Notes under the pieces: generated by a model
The model's input: only the letters and a program-made list of their open reading frames with translations
The model's database searches: none
Told to the model about the DNA's origin: nothing
Made by a program: the position numbers and the translations under genes
NCBI RefSeq assembly: GCF_025499425.1
Contig: NZ_JAIMCB010000011.1
Span: 91,608 to 155,607, forward strand
Length of the DNA stretch: 64,000 bases
Source: Acidiferrimicrobium sp. IK
GTDB lineage: Bacteria > Actinomycetota > Acidimicrobiia > Acidimicrobiales > Palsa-688
Direction of reading: 5' to 3'
Part shown: positions 43,317 to 50,978 of the stretch, piece by piece
How the letters are laid out: the number at the start of each line of letters is the position of its first letter
Numbering within the stretch: the stretch's first letter is position 1

Positions 43317-43760
43317 ATGGGAGCCCCAAGCATCGTGTCCACTAGGCGGGAGCCGGCCGAGGGCGCGGCCGAGACCCGCATCGTCGTCGTAGACACCCAC
43401 CACGACCGCCGCCAGCTGATGCGCTACGTGTTGGACCTCGGGAGCGGGCAGCACGCCTCTGTGTCCTTCGCCGACGGGCCCGACAGTGCGGTGGCCGCCG
43501 TCGAGCGCGTCGACGCCCACGCCGCGCTGGTCGAGGTGCAGCTCCCGCTCGAAGACGGGCTGGAGACGGTCCGCAGGCTGAGAGAAGCCGCTCCGAAGCT
43601 GAGGATCGTCGTCTGCTCGTTCCGCAGCGACCCCCCGACGGTCGCCATGGCTCTCTCTCTGGGCGCCGACGACTACCTCAGGAAGCCGCTGCGCCCCGTC
43701 GAGCTCTACCAGTCCCTGCAGGCGCCCGCAGCGGCGCACGCAGCGAAGGAGCACTCATGA
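43317..43760 (+). CDS. receiver-domain protein with Glu at the phosphorylation site
   Basis: 147 residues, one CheY-like domain (about 20-138). D26 of the acidic pocket and K123 in 'LRKPLRP' are kept, but the phospho-acceptor position reads E73 in 'ALVEVQLPLEDGLE', where receivers have Asp. Glu often mimics the phosphorylated state, so the protein may be permanently active. There is no output domain. It is translationally coupled (ATGA) to a zinc-ribbon gene. Confidence 0.82.
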   Translation: MGAPSIVSTRREPAEGAAETRIVVVDTHHDRRQLMRYVLDLGSGQHASVSFADGPDSAVAAVERVDAHAALVEVQLPLEDGLETVRRLREAAPKLRIVVCSFRSDPPTVAMALSLGADDYLRKPLRPVELYQSLQAPAAAHAAKEHS

Positions 43761-43996
43761 TCACGCCTGAGCGACCCCAGCCTGCACCGGCGCGTCACCC
43801 GTCGTTCCCGGACCGTGAGCCGGTGGGGATGCGCCGGCGCAGCGCCCCGGTCACCTGCTGCGCCTGCGACATCGCCTACCTGGACCCGCCGTTCCTGGCG
43901 ACCGTGGCACCCCCGGGCACGTGGGTGTGTCCCCGCTGCAGCGACGAGCCGACCCCAACCGCCGGACCGGTCCCCGCGCCCGACCAGGACAGCTAG
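43757..43996 (+). CDS. small zinc-ribbon-like protein
   Basis: 79 residues. Paired cysteines 'TCCACD' and 'VCPRCSD' about 22 residues apart should bind zinc; the N- and C-terminal tails are Pro-rich and disordered. The ATG overlaps the stop of the receiver gene, so the two are co-translated and the proteins may work together. It resembles in layout the ribbon protein encoded at 42980-43168. Confidence 0.6.
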   Translation: MITPERPQPAPARHPSFPDREPVGMRRRSAPVTCCACDIAYLDPPFLATVAPPGTWVCPRCSDEPTPTAGPVPAPDQDS

Positions 43997-44044
43997 CACG
44001 CCCCCGGCGGGCCCGGCCGGCGCGGCCGGGCACCGCCAGGCTGC

Positions 44045-44869
44045 TCAATGAAGCTCGACGCGGGACCGGTGGTCGTCGAAGGGCAGCGCGCCGCCGGTCA
44101 CCGCGACCACTTCGAGGTGGTCGAGGGTCGCCAGGCCCCGAGTGACCGCGGCGAACGCGGTGTCGGTGGCGTCCCGGCCGGTAGCGACGCGGACCAGGGA
44201 CTGGCGGGGGGCCAGGCCAGTCGGGTCGTGAACGCACCAGCTCCCTCCCTCCCAGGTCTCGAACACGGCGTGGAAGTCCATCGGGGACAGACCGGGTGCG
44301 TACACCGCGGCGAAGCGGGCCGGGATCCCCGTCGCTCGGCACAGCGCGATGCCCAGGTGCGCGAAGTCCCGGCAGGTGCCCATCCCGGTGAGCAGAGTGT
44401 CCTCCGCCGAGTCGTGAACGTCGCTTGATCCCGGCTCGTAACCGATCCGCCGCCGGATCCACTCGGTGATGGACGCCACCCGCCCCGCCGCGTCCGGTCC
44501 GGCACCGAACTCGGCGACGGCGAAACCGACCAGGTGGTCGCTCGGGCAGTACCGGCTCGGGCGCAGATGCAGCTGCCGTTCCCAAAGCGACGGGCCCGCC
44601 GGTCCGCTGCTTGCGCCGGAGCCGGCGACTGAGGCGGCTTCGGCCGACGGGCCGGGCGCCTCCAGCTCCGCTCGGTACAGGACGTGAAGCCGGCCGGCGC
44701 CGGCCTCGACCAGGTGGAGGACGGTGCTGTGAGGTCCGGCGACCGCAGCCGCCTCCACCGGGACGCCGTCGAGGAGCACGTCGAGGCGCTCGTCGACGAC
44801 ACGGCCCGCCGATCCGGCGGCGACCACCTGCAGCACCACCTCCGCGGGCTCGGTGACGGTGAACACCAT
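44045..44869 (-). CDS. transglutaminase-like cysteine protease fold protein
   Basis: 274 residues from the only standard start. An N-terminal beta domain (about 1-105) precedes the transglutaminase core, whose triad is C166 in 'GMGTCRDFAHL', H200 in 'MDFHAVFE' and D215 in 'CVHDPTG'. Actinobacterial members probably act as peptidases or transferases, but substrates are not known. In-frame protein-like sequence (SSWHTHPSTRAVGSE) continues upstream to a TGA with no ATG/GTG/TTG, so the true start could be non-standard, for example ATC. Confidence 0.85.
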   Translation of the reverse strand: MVFTVTEPAEVVLQVVAAGSAGRVVDERLDVLLDGVPVEAAAVAGPHSTVLHLVEAGAGRLHVLYRAELEAPGPSAEAASVAGSGASSGPAGPSLWERQLHLRPSRYCPSDHLVGFAVAEFGAGPDAAGRVASITEWIRRRIGYEPGSSDVHDSAEDTLLTGMGTCRDFAHLGIALCRATGIPARFAAVYAPGLSPMDFHAVFETWEGGSWCVHDPTGLAPRQSLVRVATGRDATDTAFAAVTRGLATLDHLEVVAVTGGALPFDDHRSRVELH

Positions 44870-44996
44870 CTCGGACCCGACGGCCCTCGTCGATGGGTGG
44901 GTGTGCCAGCTGGAGATGTCGATCGTGCATCATCCCACGCCCCGGCACCATGCCCGACCGCCCCGTTGCGCCCGCCGGCGGCGGGCCCTCGCCGCT

Positions 44997-45884
44997 TCAG
45001 ATGCGCTCCAGCGCTCCCCCGTCGAAGATCGGCTGGACGCCGAGAGCGTCGACGTCGGCGGCCATGTCGGTTTCGGTGGGGACCGGGCCGCCCGCGGTGA
45101 CCGCCTCGAGGGTGAGCCGCAGCAGCCGGGCGTCGCTGGAGGTGTTGAGGAACAAGCCGGGGCGCCCGAGAACCCACCGGGCCGCCCGGCCGACCGGGCC
45201 GTCACCGGCGATCGGCTCGTACCAGCTGTAGTGGGGGGCGTCGTCGTCCGCCCAGCGCCTACGGGCCATGGACTTGATGGTCTGGACCGCAACGCCTCGT
45301 TGCGAGCACATCGCGAGCAGCGCCTCGACCGCGTCGCGGTACCCGGGATGCTGGAGCAGGGTGAAGTTGTAGGGCAGGAGCACCGAATCGAAGTCGAAGC
45401 GCTCGAGGCTGCGCCGGTGCATGTCGGCGATGCGCAGGCCGTGCCCGGTCACCCCGATGAACCGCACCAGGCCCTCGTCGCGCGCCGCCGCGAGCGCCTC
45501 GACCGCTCCGCCAGGAGCGTGGGCGGCGGCCCACTCGTCCTCCTCGACCAGGTTGTGCAGCTGGATCAAGTCGACGTGGTCGGTGCGCAGCCGTTCCACG
45601 CTCCGCTCCAGGCTGGCCCGGGCTCCCTCCCCGGAACGCTCGCCGGTCTTGGTGGCGAGGAAGAAACGGTCCCGGTGCCGGTCCATCCACGGGCCGACCC
45701 GCAGCTCGGAGTCCCGGTAGCTGGCCGCAGTGTCGATGTGGTTGACGCCGAACTCCAGCAGCGTGGCGAGGACCCGGTCCGCAGCGTCCTGGCTCATCGA
45801 GCCCAGAGCGGCAGCCCCGAAGATGACCCGGGTGCTGGCGTGCCCGGTCCTCCCGAAAGCAGCGGTGTCGATCTGGCCGGTCAT
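44997..45884 (-). CDS. aldo/keto reductase
   Basis: 295 residues forming the (beta/alpha)8 barrel. The catalytic tetrad is D51, Y56, K79 and H110, in 'HIDTAASYRDSE', 'LATKTGER' and 'LIQLHNL'. NADPH-dependent reduction of an aldehyde or ketone is expected; the substrate is unknown. It lies downstream of the HAD-cobT gene on the same strand, 83 bp away, and may be the last gene of the cobalamin transcript, though it has no known role there. Confidence 0.9.
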   Translation of the reverse strand: MTGQIDTAAFGRTGHASTRVIFGAAALGSMSQDAADRVLATLLEFGVNHIDTAASYRDSELRVGPWMDRHRDRFFLATKTGERSGEGARASLERSVERLRTDHVDLIQLHNLVEEDEWAAAHAPGGAVEALAAARDEGLVRFIGVTGHGLRIADMHRRSLERFDFDSVLLPYNFTLLQHPGYRDAVEALLAMCSQRGVAVQTIKSMARRRWADDDAPHYSWYEPIAGDGPVGRAARWVLGRPGLFLNTSSDARLLRLTLEAVTAGGPVPTETDMAADVDALGVQPIFDGGALERI

Positions 45885-45908
45885 GGGCCCGACGCTACGC
45901 CGCCGGCG

Positions 45909-45987
45909 GCGGCTCAGGTTTTCTTGGCGTCGGCAGCGGTTCAGGCTTCCTTGACGCCGGCGGCGGTTCAGGCTTCCTTGACGCCGG
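45909..45987 (-). repeat. three tandem copies of a 27-bp unit at the 3' end of cobT
   Basis: Units begin at 45909, 45936 and 45963. The second and third share an identical 25-base core; the first is diverged. Each copy contains the sequence encoding the cobT C-terminus G-V-K-E-A (V-K-K-T in the diverged copy) followed by its stop codon, so the gene end has been triplicated, two copies lying beyond the functional stop. Confidence 0.75.
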
Positions 45988-47572
45988 CCGCGTCGAAGGT
46001 GGCCATGCCCGACATGATCCGGGCGGCAGCCTGGACGATCGGCAGGGCCAGCGCCGCGCCGCTGCCCTCGCCCAGCCGCAGGCCCAAGTCGAGTACCGGG
46101 TCGAGTCCGAGATGAGCGAGGGCTGCGCTGGCGCCCGGCTCGACGGAGCGGTGGCCGGCGATCACCGAAGCGGTGACGCCTGGGGCGAGGGCCTCGGCCA
46201 CGAGAAGGGCGCTCAGGGCGATGACTCCGTCCACGATCACCGGCACCCCGGCCGCCGCGCCGGCGACGATGTAGCCGGCGAGCGCCGCGTGCTCGAGACC
46301 GCCGACCTCGGCGACGACCCGCAGCGGTGACCGGTCCGAGCTAAGGCGGGCCACCGCGGCGTCCACAACCGCCACCTTTCGGGCCAGCGTCGGGTCGTCG
46401 ATCCCGGTGCCGCGCCCGGTGACTTCGGAGGCCGGCAGCCCGGTGAGGGCGGAGATCAACGCCGCGGCCGGCGTGGTGTTGCCGATCCCCATGTCGCCGG
46501 TGAGCAACACCCGGGCGCCCCCGGCGACCGCTGCGAGCGCGGCGGCGGCGCCCACGTCGAGGGCCGCCTCGGCGTCCGCTCTGGTCATCGCCGGTCCCTC
46601 GCTCAGGTCCGCGGTGCCCGGCCGGACCCGTCGCTCGAGCAGCGTCGGGCCGCCGGCGGTGGCCGCGACGGGCAGCAGGGGCGTGGCGACGCCCACATCG
46701 ACGACGGTGACCGACGCGCCGGCCGCACCGGCCAAGACGTTGATCGCCGCGCCGCCGGCGCAGAAGTTGGCGACCATCTGGGCGGTCACCTCCTGAGGCC
46801 AAGGCGACACCCCTTGGGCCAAGACGCCGTGGTCGCCGGCGAAGACGGTCACCGCGGCCGGCTCGGGGACGGGCGGCGGGCAGGCGCCGGCGATCCCGGC
46901 CAGTTGCGCGCCGAGCTGCTCCAGGCGGCCGAGGGACCCCGGCGGTTTGGTCAGCCGGGCCTGCAACGCGGGGGCGTCGGCCAGCGCGGCCGAGTCGAGC
47001 GGCCCGACGAGGAGGCGGCTCGCGATGAGGGGGCCGAGCCTGGCGGCGAGATGGTCGAGCACGATGACGTCCAGGTGCTCCTCGCGGCTCGATGTCCGGT
47101 CGTCCACCTCCGTCGGGGGCGATGTGGACGTCGAAGCTCGGCGCAGCGCTCCGACCGCCACGAACGGGATGCCGGCCGCGGCGGCTGCGGCCTGGTCGGC
47201 CGGCTGGTCGCCGACCATGAGGGCGTTGGCCGGGTCAACCCCGAGAACGGCGAGGGCCCGCCCGACGCCGGCCGGGTCGGGTTTGGCGGCCCCGACGTCG
47301 ACCGAGGTCACCACCACGTCGAGGCGGGCGGAGACCTCGTCGCCGAGAGCGGCGCGCACATCCGCCTCGCGCATGACCGACGTGTCGGTCACCGCGCCGA
47401 GGCGGACACCGGCGGCGCTCAGCAGCCGGAGGAGACGGCGGGCGCCGGGTCGGAACCCGGCTTTCAAGTCGGCGACCGCGGTGCCGGCCGGCGCCTGGTC
47501 GACGAGGGTGCCGCCGACGTCGAAGATCACCGCCTCGAGTGGGGCGGCGGGTGAGGCGGGAGAGGCGATCAT
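45968..47572 (-). CDS. cobT: fusion: HAD hydrolase + CobT phosphoribosyltransferase
   Basis: 534 residues. Residues 12-145 form a HAD hydrolase with D18 in 'FDVGGTLVD', 'VTDTS', K97 in 'AAKPDP' and 'MVGDQPADQ'. After a charged linker, CobT (about 168-534) has 'LTKPPGSLGRLEQL', 'AGDHGV', 'TAQMVANFCAGGAAINVLA', 'GDMGIGNTTPAAAL' and 'EVGGLEHAALAG'. CobT joins dimethylbenzimidazole to nicotinate mononucleotide, giving alpha-ribazole phosphate; a fused phosphatase could dephosphorylate it. No CobC-type phosphatase is seen nearby. Motif I reads DVGGT, so activity needs testing. Confidence 0.93.
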   Translation of the reverse strand: MIASPASPAAPLEAVIFDVGGTLVDQAPAGTAVADLKAGFRPGARRLLRLLSAAGVRLGAVTDTSVMREADVRAALGDEVSARLDVVVTSVDVGAAKPDPAGVGRALAVLGVDPANALMVGDQPADQAAAAAAGIPFVAVGALRRASTSTSPPTEVDDRTSSREEHLDVIVLDHLAARLGPLIASRLLVGPLDSAALADAPALQARLTKPPGSLGRLEQLGAQLAGIAGACPPPVPEPAAVTVFAGDHGVLAQGVSPWPQEVTAQMVANFCAGGAAINVLAGAAGASVTVVDVGVATPLLPVAATAGGPTLLERRVRPGTADLSEGPAMTRADAEAALDVGAAAALAAVAGGARVLLTGDMGIGNTTPAAALISALTGLPASEVTGRGTGIDDPTLARKVAVVDAAVARLSSDRSPLRVVAEVGGLEHAALAGYIVAGAAAGVPVIVDGVIALSALLVAEALAPGVTASVIAGHRSVEPGASAALAHLGLDPVLDLGLRLGEGSGAALALPIVQAAARIMSGMATFDAAGVKEA

Positions 47573-47657
47573 TGGGTGGGCTCCGGTGGTCTGGGCGGCG
47601 GGTGGGACGGGGGCGGGTGGCGAGACGGGGGTGGGTGGGGAGACGGTGGCTGCCGGG

Positions 47658-48656
47658 TCAGGGGCCCGGTTCGCCTGGCGAGTCCAGCGCCCGGTCCAGG
47701 GCGTGGGTGAAGGCGGCCAGGCCAGCCTCGTCGGGTACGGCGACGCGCACGGTGCCGGGCAGCCCGAAGCTGGTGCAGTCCCGCACTACCACGGCCTGGG
47801 GGAGCAGGCGGGCCCGGAGACCGGCGGCCCCCTCGACGAGGACCCAGGGGCCGTGACCGGCCCGAACCGCGAAGCCCCGGGACCTGAGAGTGGCGGCCAG
47901 GCGGGAGCGCAGCGCCGAGGTCGCGGCCGACCACCCCGGCAGGTCGACCCGCTCCAGCCACTCGGGCAGCGCCGCGGCCACCAGGCCGTTGACCGCCCAT
48001 GCCGGCTGGGCCCGCCGGAGCCGCTCGATGAGCTCCCCGTCGGCGCTGAGGACGTAACCAGCCCGCAGGCCGGGGCAGGCCAGCAGCTTGGTGAGCGACC
48101 CGACGACCGGTGTCCCGCGGAGATGGTCGCCCCTGGTCCAGGTTCCGGTGGCCAGCGGCCAGAACGCCTCGTCCCACACGCCGGCGGTTTCCCCGCTGTC
48201 GGCGAGGGTGCCGAGCGGGTTGTTGGGGTTCGACCGCCAGCGGGGGCCGCCGTGGCGGGGGTAGAGCGAGAAGTCCGGTTCCTCGACCTGGCCGCCGATC
48301 TCGGCGCCGAGCAGGGCGATGGCCTCGGCCCCCCCGTTGGTGAGCAGCAGGTGGCTCCGTTCGACTCCCATCGCGGCGGCCAGCGCGTCGGTCGCCGCCG
48401 CCGGGTCGGGGTAGCGGCGGAGGGCGTCGAGGTGACCTGAGACGATGGCCGTGGGGTCGGGGGCTACCGGGCAGAGGCTGGCCGAGAGGTCCAAGACCTC
48501 GCCGGGTGACAAGCCGAGCGCCGCCGCGACCCGGGCGCCGTCCCCGCCGTGGTCGCCGGGCGGCGGGAGCGGGGCGGCCCGGGCGGGCGCCGCTGGTGCG
48601 CCAGTGCCGGCGGGCCGCCCGCCGGCAGGGGAGGGGACGGTCGGGAGAGGGGTCAC
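47658..48656 (-). CDS. cobC: threonine-phosphate decarboxylase-like aminotransferase
   Basis: 332 residues, class I/II PLP fold. 'SNPNNPLGTLADS' and the PLP lysine in 'GSLTKLLACPGLRAGYVL' are conserved, and the N-terminus 'LDLSASLCPVAPDP' echoes the family 'DFSANINPLGP'. It makes aminopropanol phosphate for the nucleotide loop. The N-terminal 35 residues are Pro/Ala-rich and may not be translated. Its start overlaps the end of cobD by 4 bp. Named as in the aerobic pathway (CobC of Pseudomonas denitrificans, CobD of Salmonella). Confidence 0.88.
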   Translation of the reverse strand: MTPLPTVPSPAGGRPAGTGAPAAPARAAPLPPPGDHGGDGARVAAALGLSPGEVLDLSASLCPVAPDPTAIVSGHLDALRRYPDPAAATDALAAAMGVERSHLLLTNGGAEAIALLGAEIGGQVEEPDFSLYPRHGGPRWRSNPNNPLGTLADSGETAGVWDEAFWPLATGTWTRGDHLRGTPVVGSLTKLLACPGLRAGYVLSADGELIERLRRAQPAWAVNGLVAAALPEWLERVDLPGWSAATSALRSRLAATLRSRGFAVRAGHGPWVLVEGAAGLRARLLPQAVVVRDCTSFGLPGTVRVAVPDEAGLAAFTHALDRALDSPGEPGP

Positions 48657-49699
48657 GGGCAGCTTCCTGGCTCGGGGGATCGGCGGGGCGCCCGGCGCCC
48701 GGCGGCGGCCGCGGCCGCCGCAACTAGAGCGGCGGTCGCGACGGTCACGTCCCGGCTGAGGGCCCTAGCCCGGCGGATGTCGCCGGGACCGACCGGGCGC
48801 CCCTCGCCGAGCGTGCCTCTGGCCTCGGGCTTCCCGCTGTAGACGTTGGTACCGCCGAGGCGGACGCCGAGAGCGGCGGCGAACGCCGCCTCGATCACGC
48901 CGGCGTTCGGGGACGGGTGGGCCGGTGCGTCGCGCCGGACGGCTTTCCACACCGCGCCGGCTCGGGCCGGGCGGACCGCGGCGACGAGGAGGGCGGCGGC
49001 CCGCGCCGGTATGAGGTTGGCAGCGTCGTCGGCGCGCGCCGACGCCCAACCGAAGCGGAGGTAGCGCTCGCTTCGGTGGCCGACCATCGCGTCGAGGGTG
49101 TTCACGGCGCGGTAGGCGCCGGCTCCCGCCGGACCCGCCGCGGCGGCCCACATGACCGGGGCGACGACCGCGTCGACGGTGTTCTCGGCTACCGACTCGA
49201 CTACCGCCCGGGCGACCTCGCCGGCGTCAAGCTGGCTGGGGTCGCGCCCGACCAGGCTGGGCAGCAGGCGGCGGGCCCCGTCGAGGTCCCCGGCTCGCAG
49301 GGCGGCGTCGATCGCCTCCGCGGCGCGCTCCAGGCTCCGGCCGCCGACCACCGCCGCCACCATGACCGCTGCCGCGGTAGCCGGACCGCCGCGGGCGCGC
49401 CGGCCCAGGCGGGCGGCGGCCATCCCCACCCCAGCCCCGACCACCACCCCGACCGCGGCGTGGGCGGCTCCCGCAGCCCGGCTGTCGCGCCACGACCGCC
49501 GCTCCACGGCGGCCATGGCCGCCCCGAACCAGGCGACGGGATGCCACCGGTCCGGGGGGTCACCAACCACCAGGTCGAGGGCCACCCCCGCCGCCACCCC
49601 GGCCAAACCCGACGCGGCCGGCGTCGGCCACCGACCCACCCCCTGGCCGGCGGCCGCGCGCCGGCGGGCGGCCCGAGCGTTGCGGAGGGCCGTCACCAC
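48653..49699 (-). CDS. cobD: adenosylcobinamide-phosphate synthase (CobD/CbiB)
   Basis: 348 residues, membrane protein with about five helices. Family hallmarks are 'LDLVVGDPPDRWHPVAWFG', 'VARAVVESVAENTVDAVVAPVMWA', 'YRAVNTLDAMVGHRSERY', 'HPSPNAGVIEAAFAAALGVRLGG' and 'NVYSGKPEARGTLGEG'. It attaches the aminopropanol arm to the corrin. GTG start overlapping cobS by 7 bp. Confidence 0.95.
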   Translation of the reverse strand: MVTALRNARAARRRAAAGQGVGRWPTPAASGLAGVAAGVALDLVVGDPPDRWHPVAWFGAAMAAVERRSWRDSRAAGAAHAAVGVVVGAGVGMAAARLGRRARGGPATAAAVMVAAVVGGRSLERAAEAIDAALRAGDLDGARRLLPSLVGRDPSQLDAGEVARAVVESVAENTVDAVVAPVMWAAAAGPAGAGAYRAVNTLDAMVGHRSERYLRFGWASARADDAANLIPARAAALLVAAVRPARAGAVWKAVRRDAPAHPSPNAGVIEAAFAAALGVRLGGTNVYSGKPEARGTLGEGRPVGPGDIRRARALSRDVTVATAALVAAAAAAAGRRAPRRSPEPGSCP

Positions 49700-50406
49700 C
49701 GGGCCGCCGCCACCAGCAGGGCGACGGTCTCGCCGATCACGGCCCCCGCGCCGAGCACATCGCCGGTGTAGCCGCCGATACGGGCCCGGGCCAGGGCGCC
49801 GAGCGCTACCCCGGCGACGACCAGCCCGCCGACGCCGGCCACCCCCGCGCCGCCCCTGCCGGCCGCGGCCAGGGCCGCTCCGGCGACCAGGCCGAGCACG
49901 CCGATGCCGGCGGTGACCCGCGGCCTGTCACCGAGGAAGGCGGTGGCCAGACCGGTGGGGCGGGCGTAGGGGAGGGCGACCGGGCCGAGCAGCATCAGCG
50001 AACGCGACGCGCACCAAACGCCGGCCACCAGCGCCACGTCGGGGCGCAGCGACGCCAACGCCGAGAAACGCGCCAGGAGCACCGCGGCGGTGGTCGCCAG
50101 CCCGAAGGCCCCGACATCCGGCTGGGCCATGACCTCCAGCCGGCGGGGGCGCGACAGGTGGGGGAGCAGACCGTCGGCGGAGTCGGCCAGGCCGTCGAGG
50201 TGCAACATGCCGGTCACGACCAGGTCGGCGGCGACGGCCAGGGCGGCGGGCACCAGCGCACCCCGCCAGGCGTGGGACGACCCCCACCACACCAGCCCGA
50301 CCACGGCACCCAGCCCTGCGCCGACCAGAGGGAACCACCGCAACGTGGTCCGCCCGGGGGCGACCGCCCCGCCGAAGGGGGTCAGGAACGCGACAGCGGC
50401 CCGCAC
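49693..50406 (-). CDS. cobS: adenosylcobinamide-GDP ribazoletransferase (cobalamin synthase)
   Basis: 237 residues, polytopic membrane protein. 'AVAFLTPFGG', 'TGMLHLDGLADSADGLLPHLSRPRRLEVMAQPDVGAFG' and 'GGYTGDVLGA' are the CobS signatures, the second including the Asp-rich metal site. It joins alpha-ribazole (phosphate) to GDP-cobinamide. The GTG overlaps the cobU stop by one base (TAGTG). Confidence 0.95.
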   Translation of the reverse strand: MRAAVAFLTPFGGAVAPGRTTLRWFPLVGAGLGAVVGLVWWGSSHAWRGALVPAALAVAADLVVTGMLHLDGLADSADGLLPHLSRPRRLEVMAQPDVGAFGLATTAAVLLARFSALASLRPDVALVAGVWCASRSLMLLGPVALPYARPTGLATAFLGDRPRVTAGIGVLGLVAGAALAAAGRGGAGVAGVGGLVVAGVALGALARARIGGYTGDVLGAGAVIGETVALLVAAARW

Positions 50407-50978
50407 TACGCCTCGCCCTCCGCCGGCGGCGGGCCCAGGTCGACGGCCGGGACGACGGTCGGGGCCAGGGCCAGCGCCGGGCCCAGCTCGAGCATCCGGC
50501 CGGCGACGACCAGCACCGCACGATCGGCCGCCTCCGACACCGCCCGGTTGACCTCGCCCAGCGCGTCGACGAACCGGCGGCCCACCGGCGTCGGGGGGTG
50601 CACCGACAGGCCGACCTCCTCGGACACGACCACGGTGTCGCCGCGGCGCGCCGACAGCGCCGCGGCCAGCCCGGCGCCGTCGGGGTCGAGGTCGGGATGG
50701 GCGGCCACCCAGGTCCCCAAGCTGTCGAGCAGCACCACGCCGCTCAGCGCGCGCAGCGCGGCGGGAAGCTCGGCCGCGTCCGCCACCTCGACAGTCGACC
50801 ACGCGGCGGGGCGGCGGGCGCGGTGGCGAGCGATGCGCTCCGCCATCGCCGGGTCGGTGGCCGTTCCGGTGGCGATGTAGGTGACCGCCGCCCCGCCGGT
50901 CGCGGCCTTGGCGGTGAGGTGCTCTGCGACCGCGGACTTGCCCGAGCGGGTCCCGCCGAGGACCAGCGTCAAGCTCAT
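50406..50978 (-). CDS. cobU: adenosylcobinamide kinase/guanylyltransferase
   Basis: 190 residues. P-loop 'GGTRSGKS' (8-15), '[31 protein letters not shown]' with the guanylylated His, '[10 protein letters not shown]' and '[29 protein letters not shown]' are all standard. It phosphorylates and then guanylylates cobinamide. ATG overlaps the chlI/D stop by 4 bp. Confidence 0.96.
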   Translation of the reverse strand: MSLTLVLGGTRSGKSAVAEHLTAKAATGGAAVTYIATGTATDPAMAERIARHRARRPAAWSTVEVADAAELPAALRALSGVVLLDSLGTWVAAHPDLDPDGAGLAAALSARRGDTVVVSEEVGLSVHPPTPVGRRFVDALGEVNRAVSEAADRAVLVVAGRMLELGPALALAPTVVPAVDLGPPPAEGEA

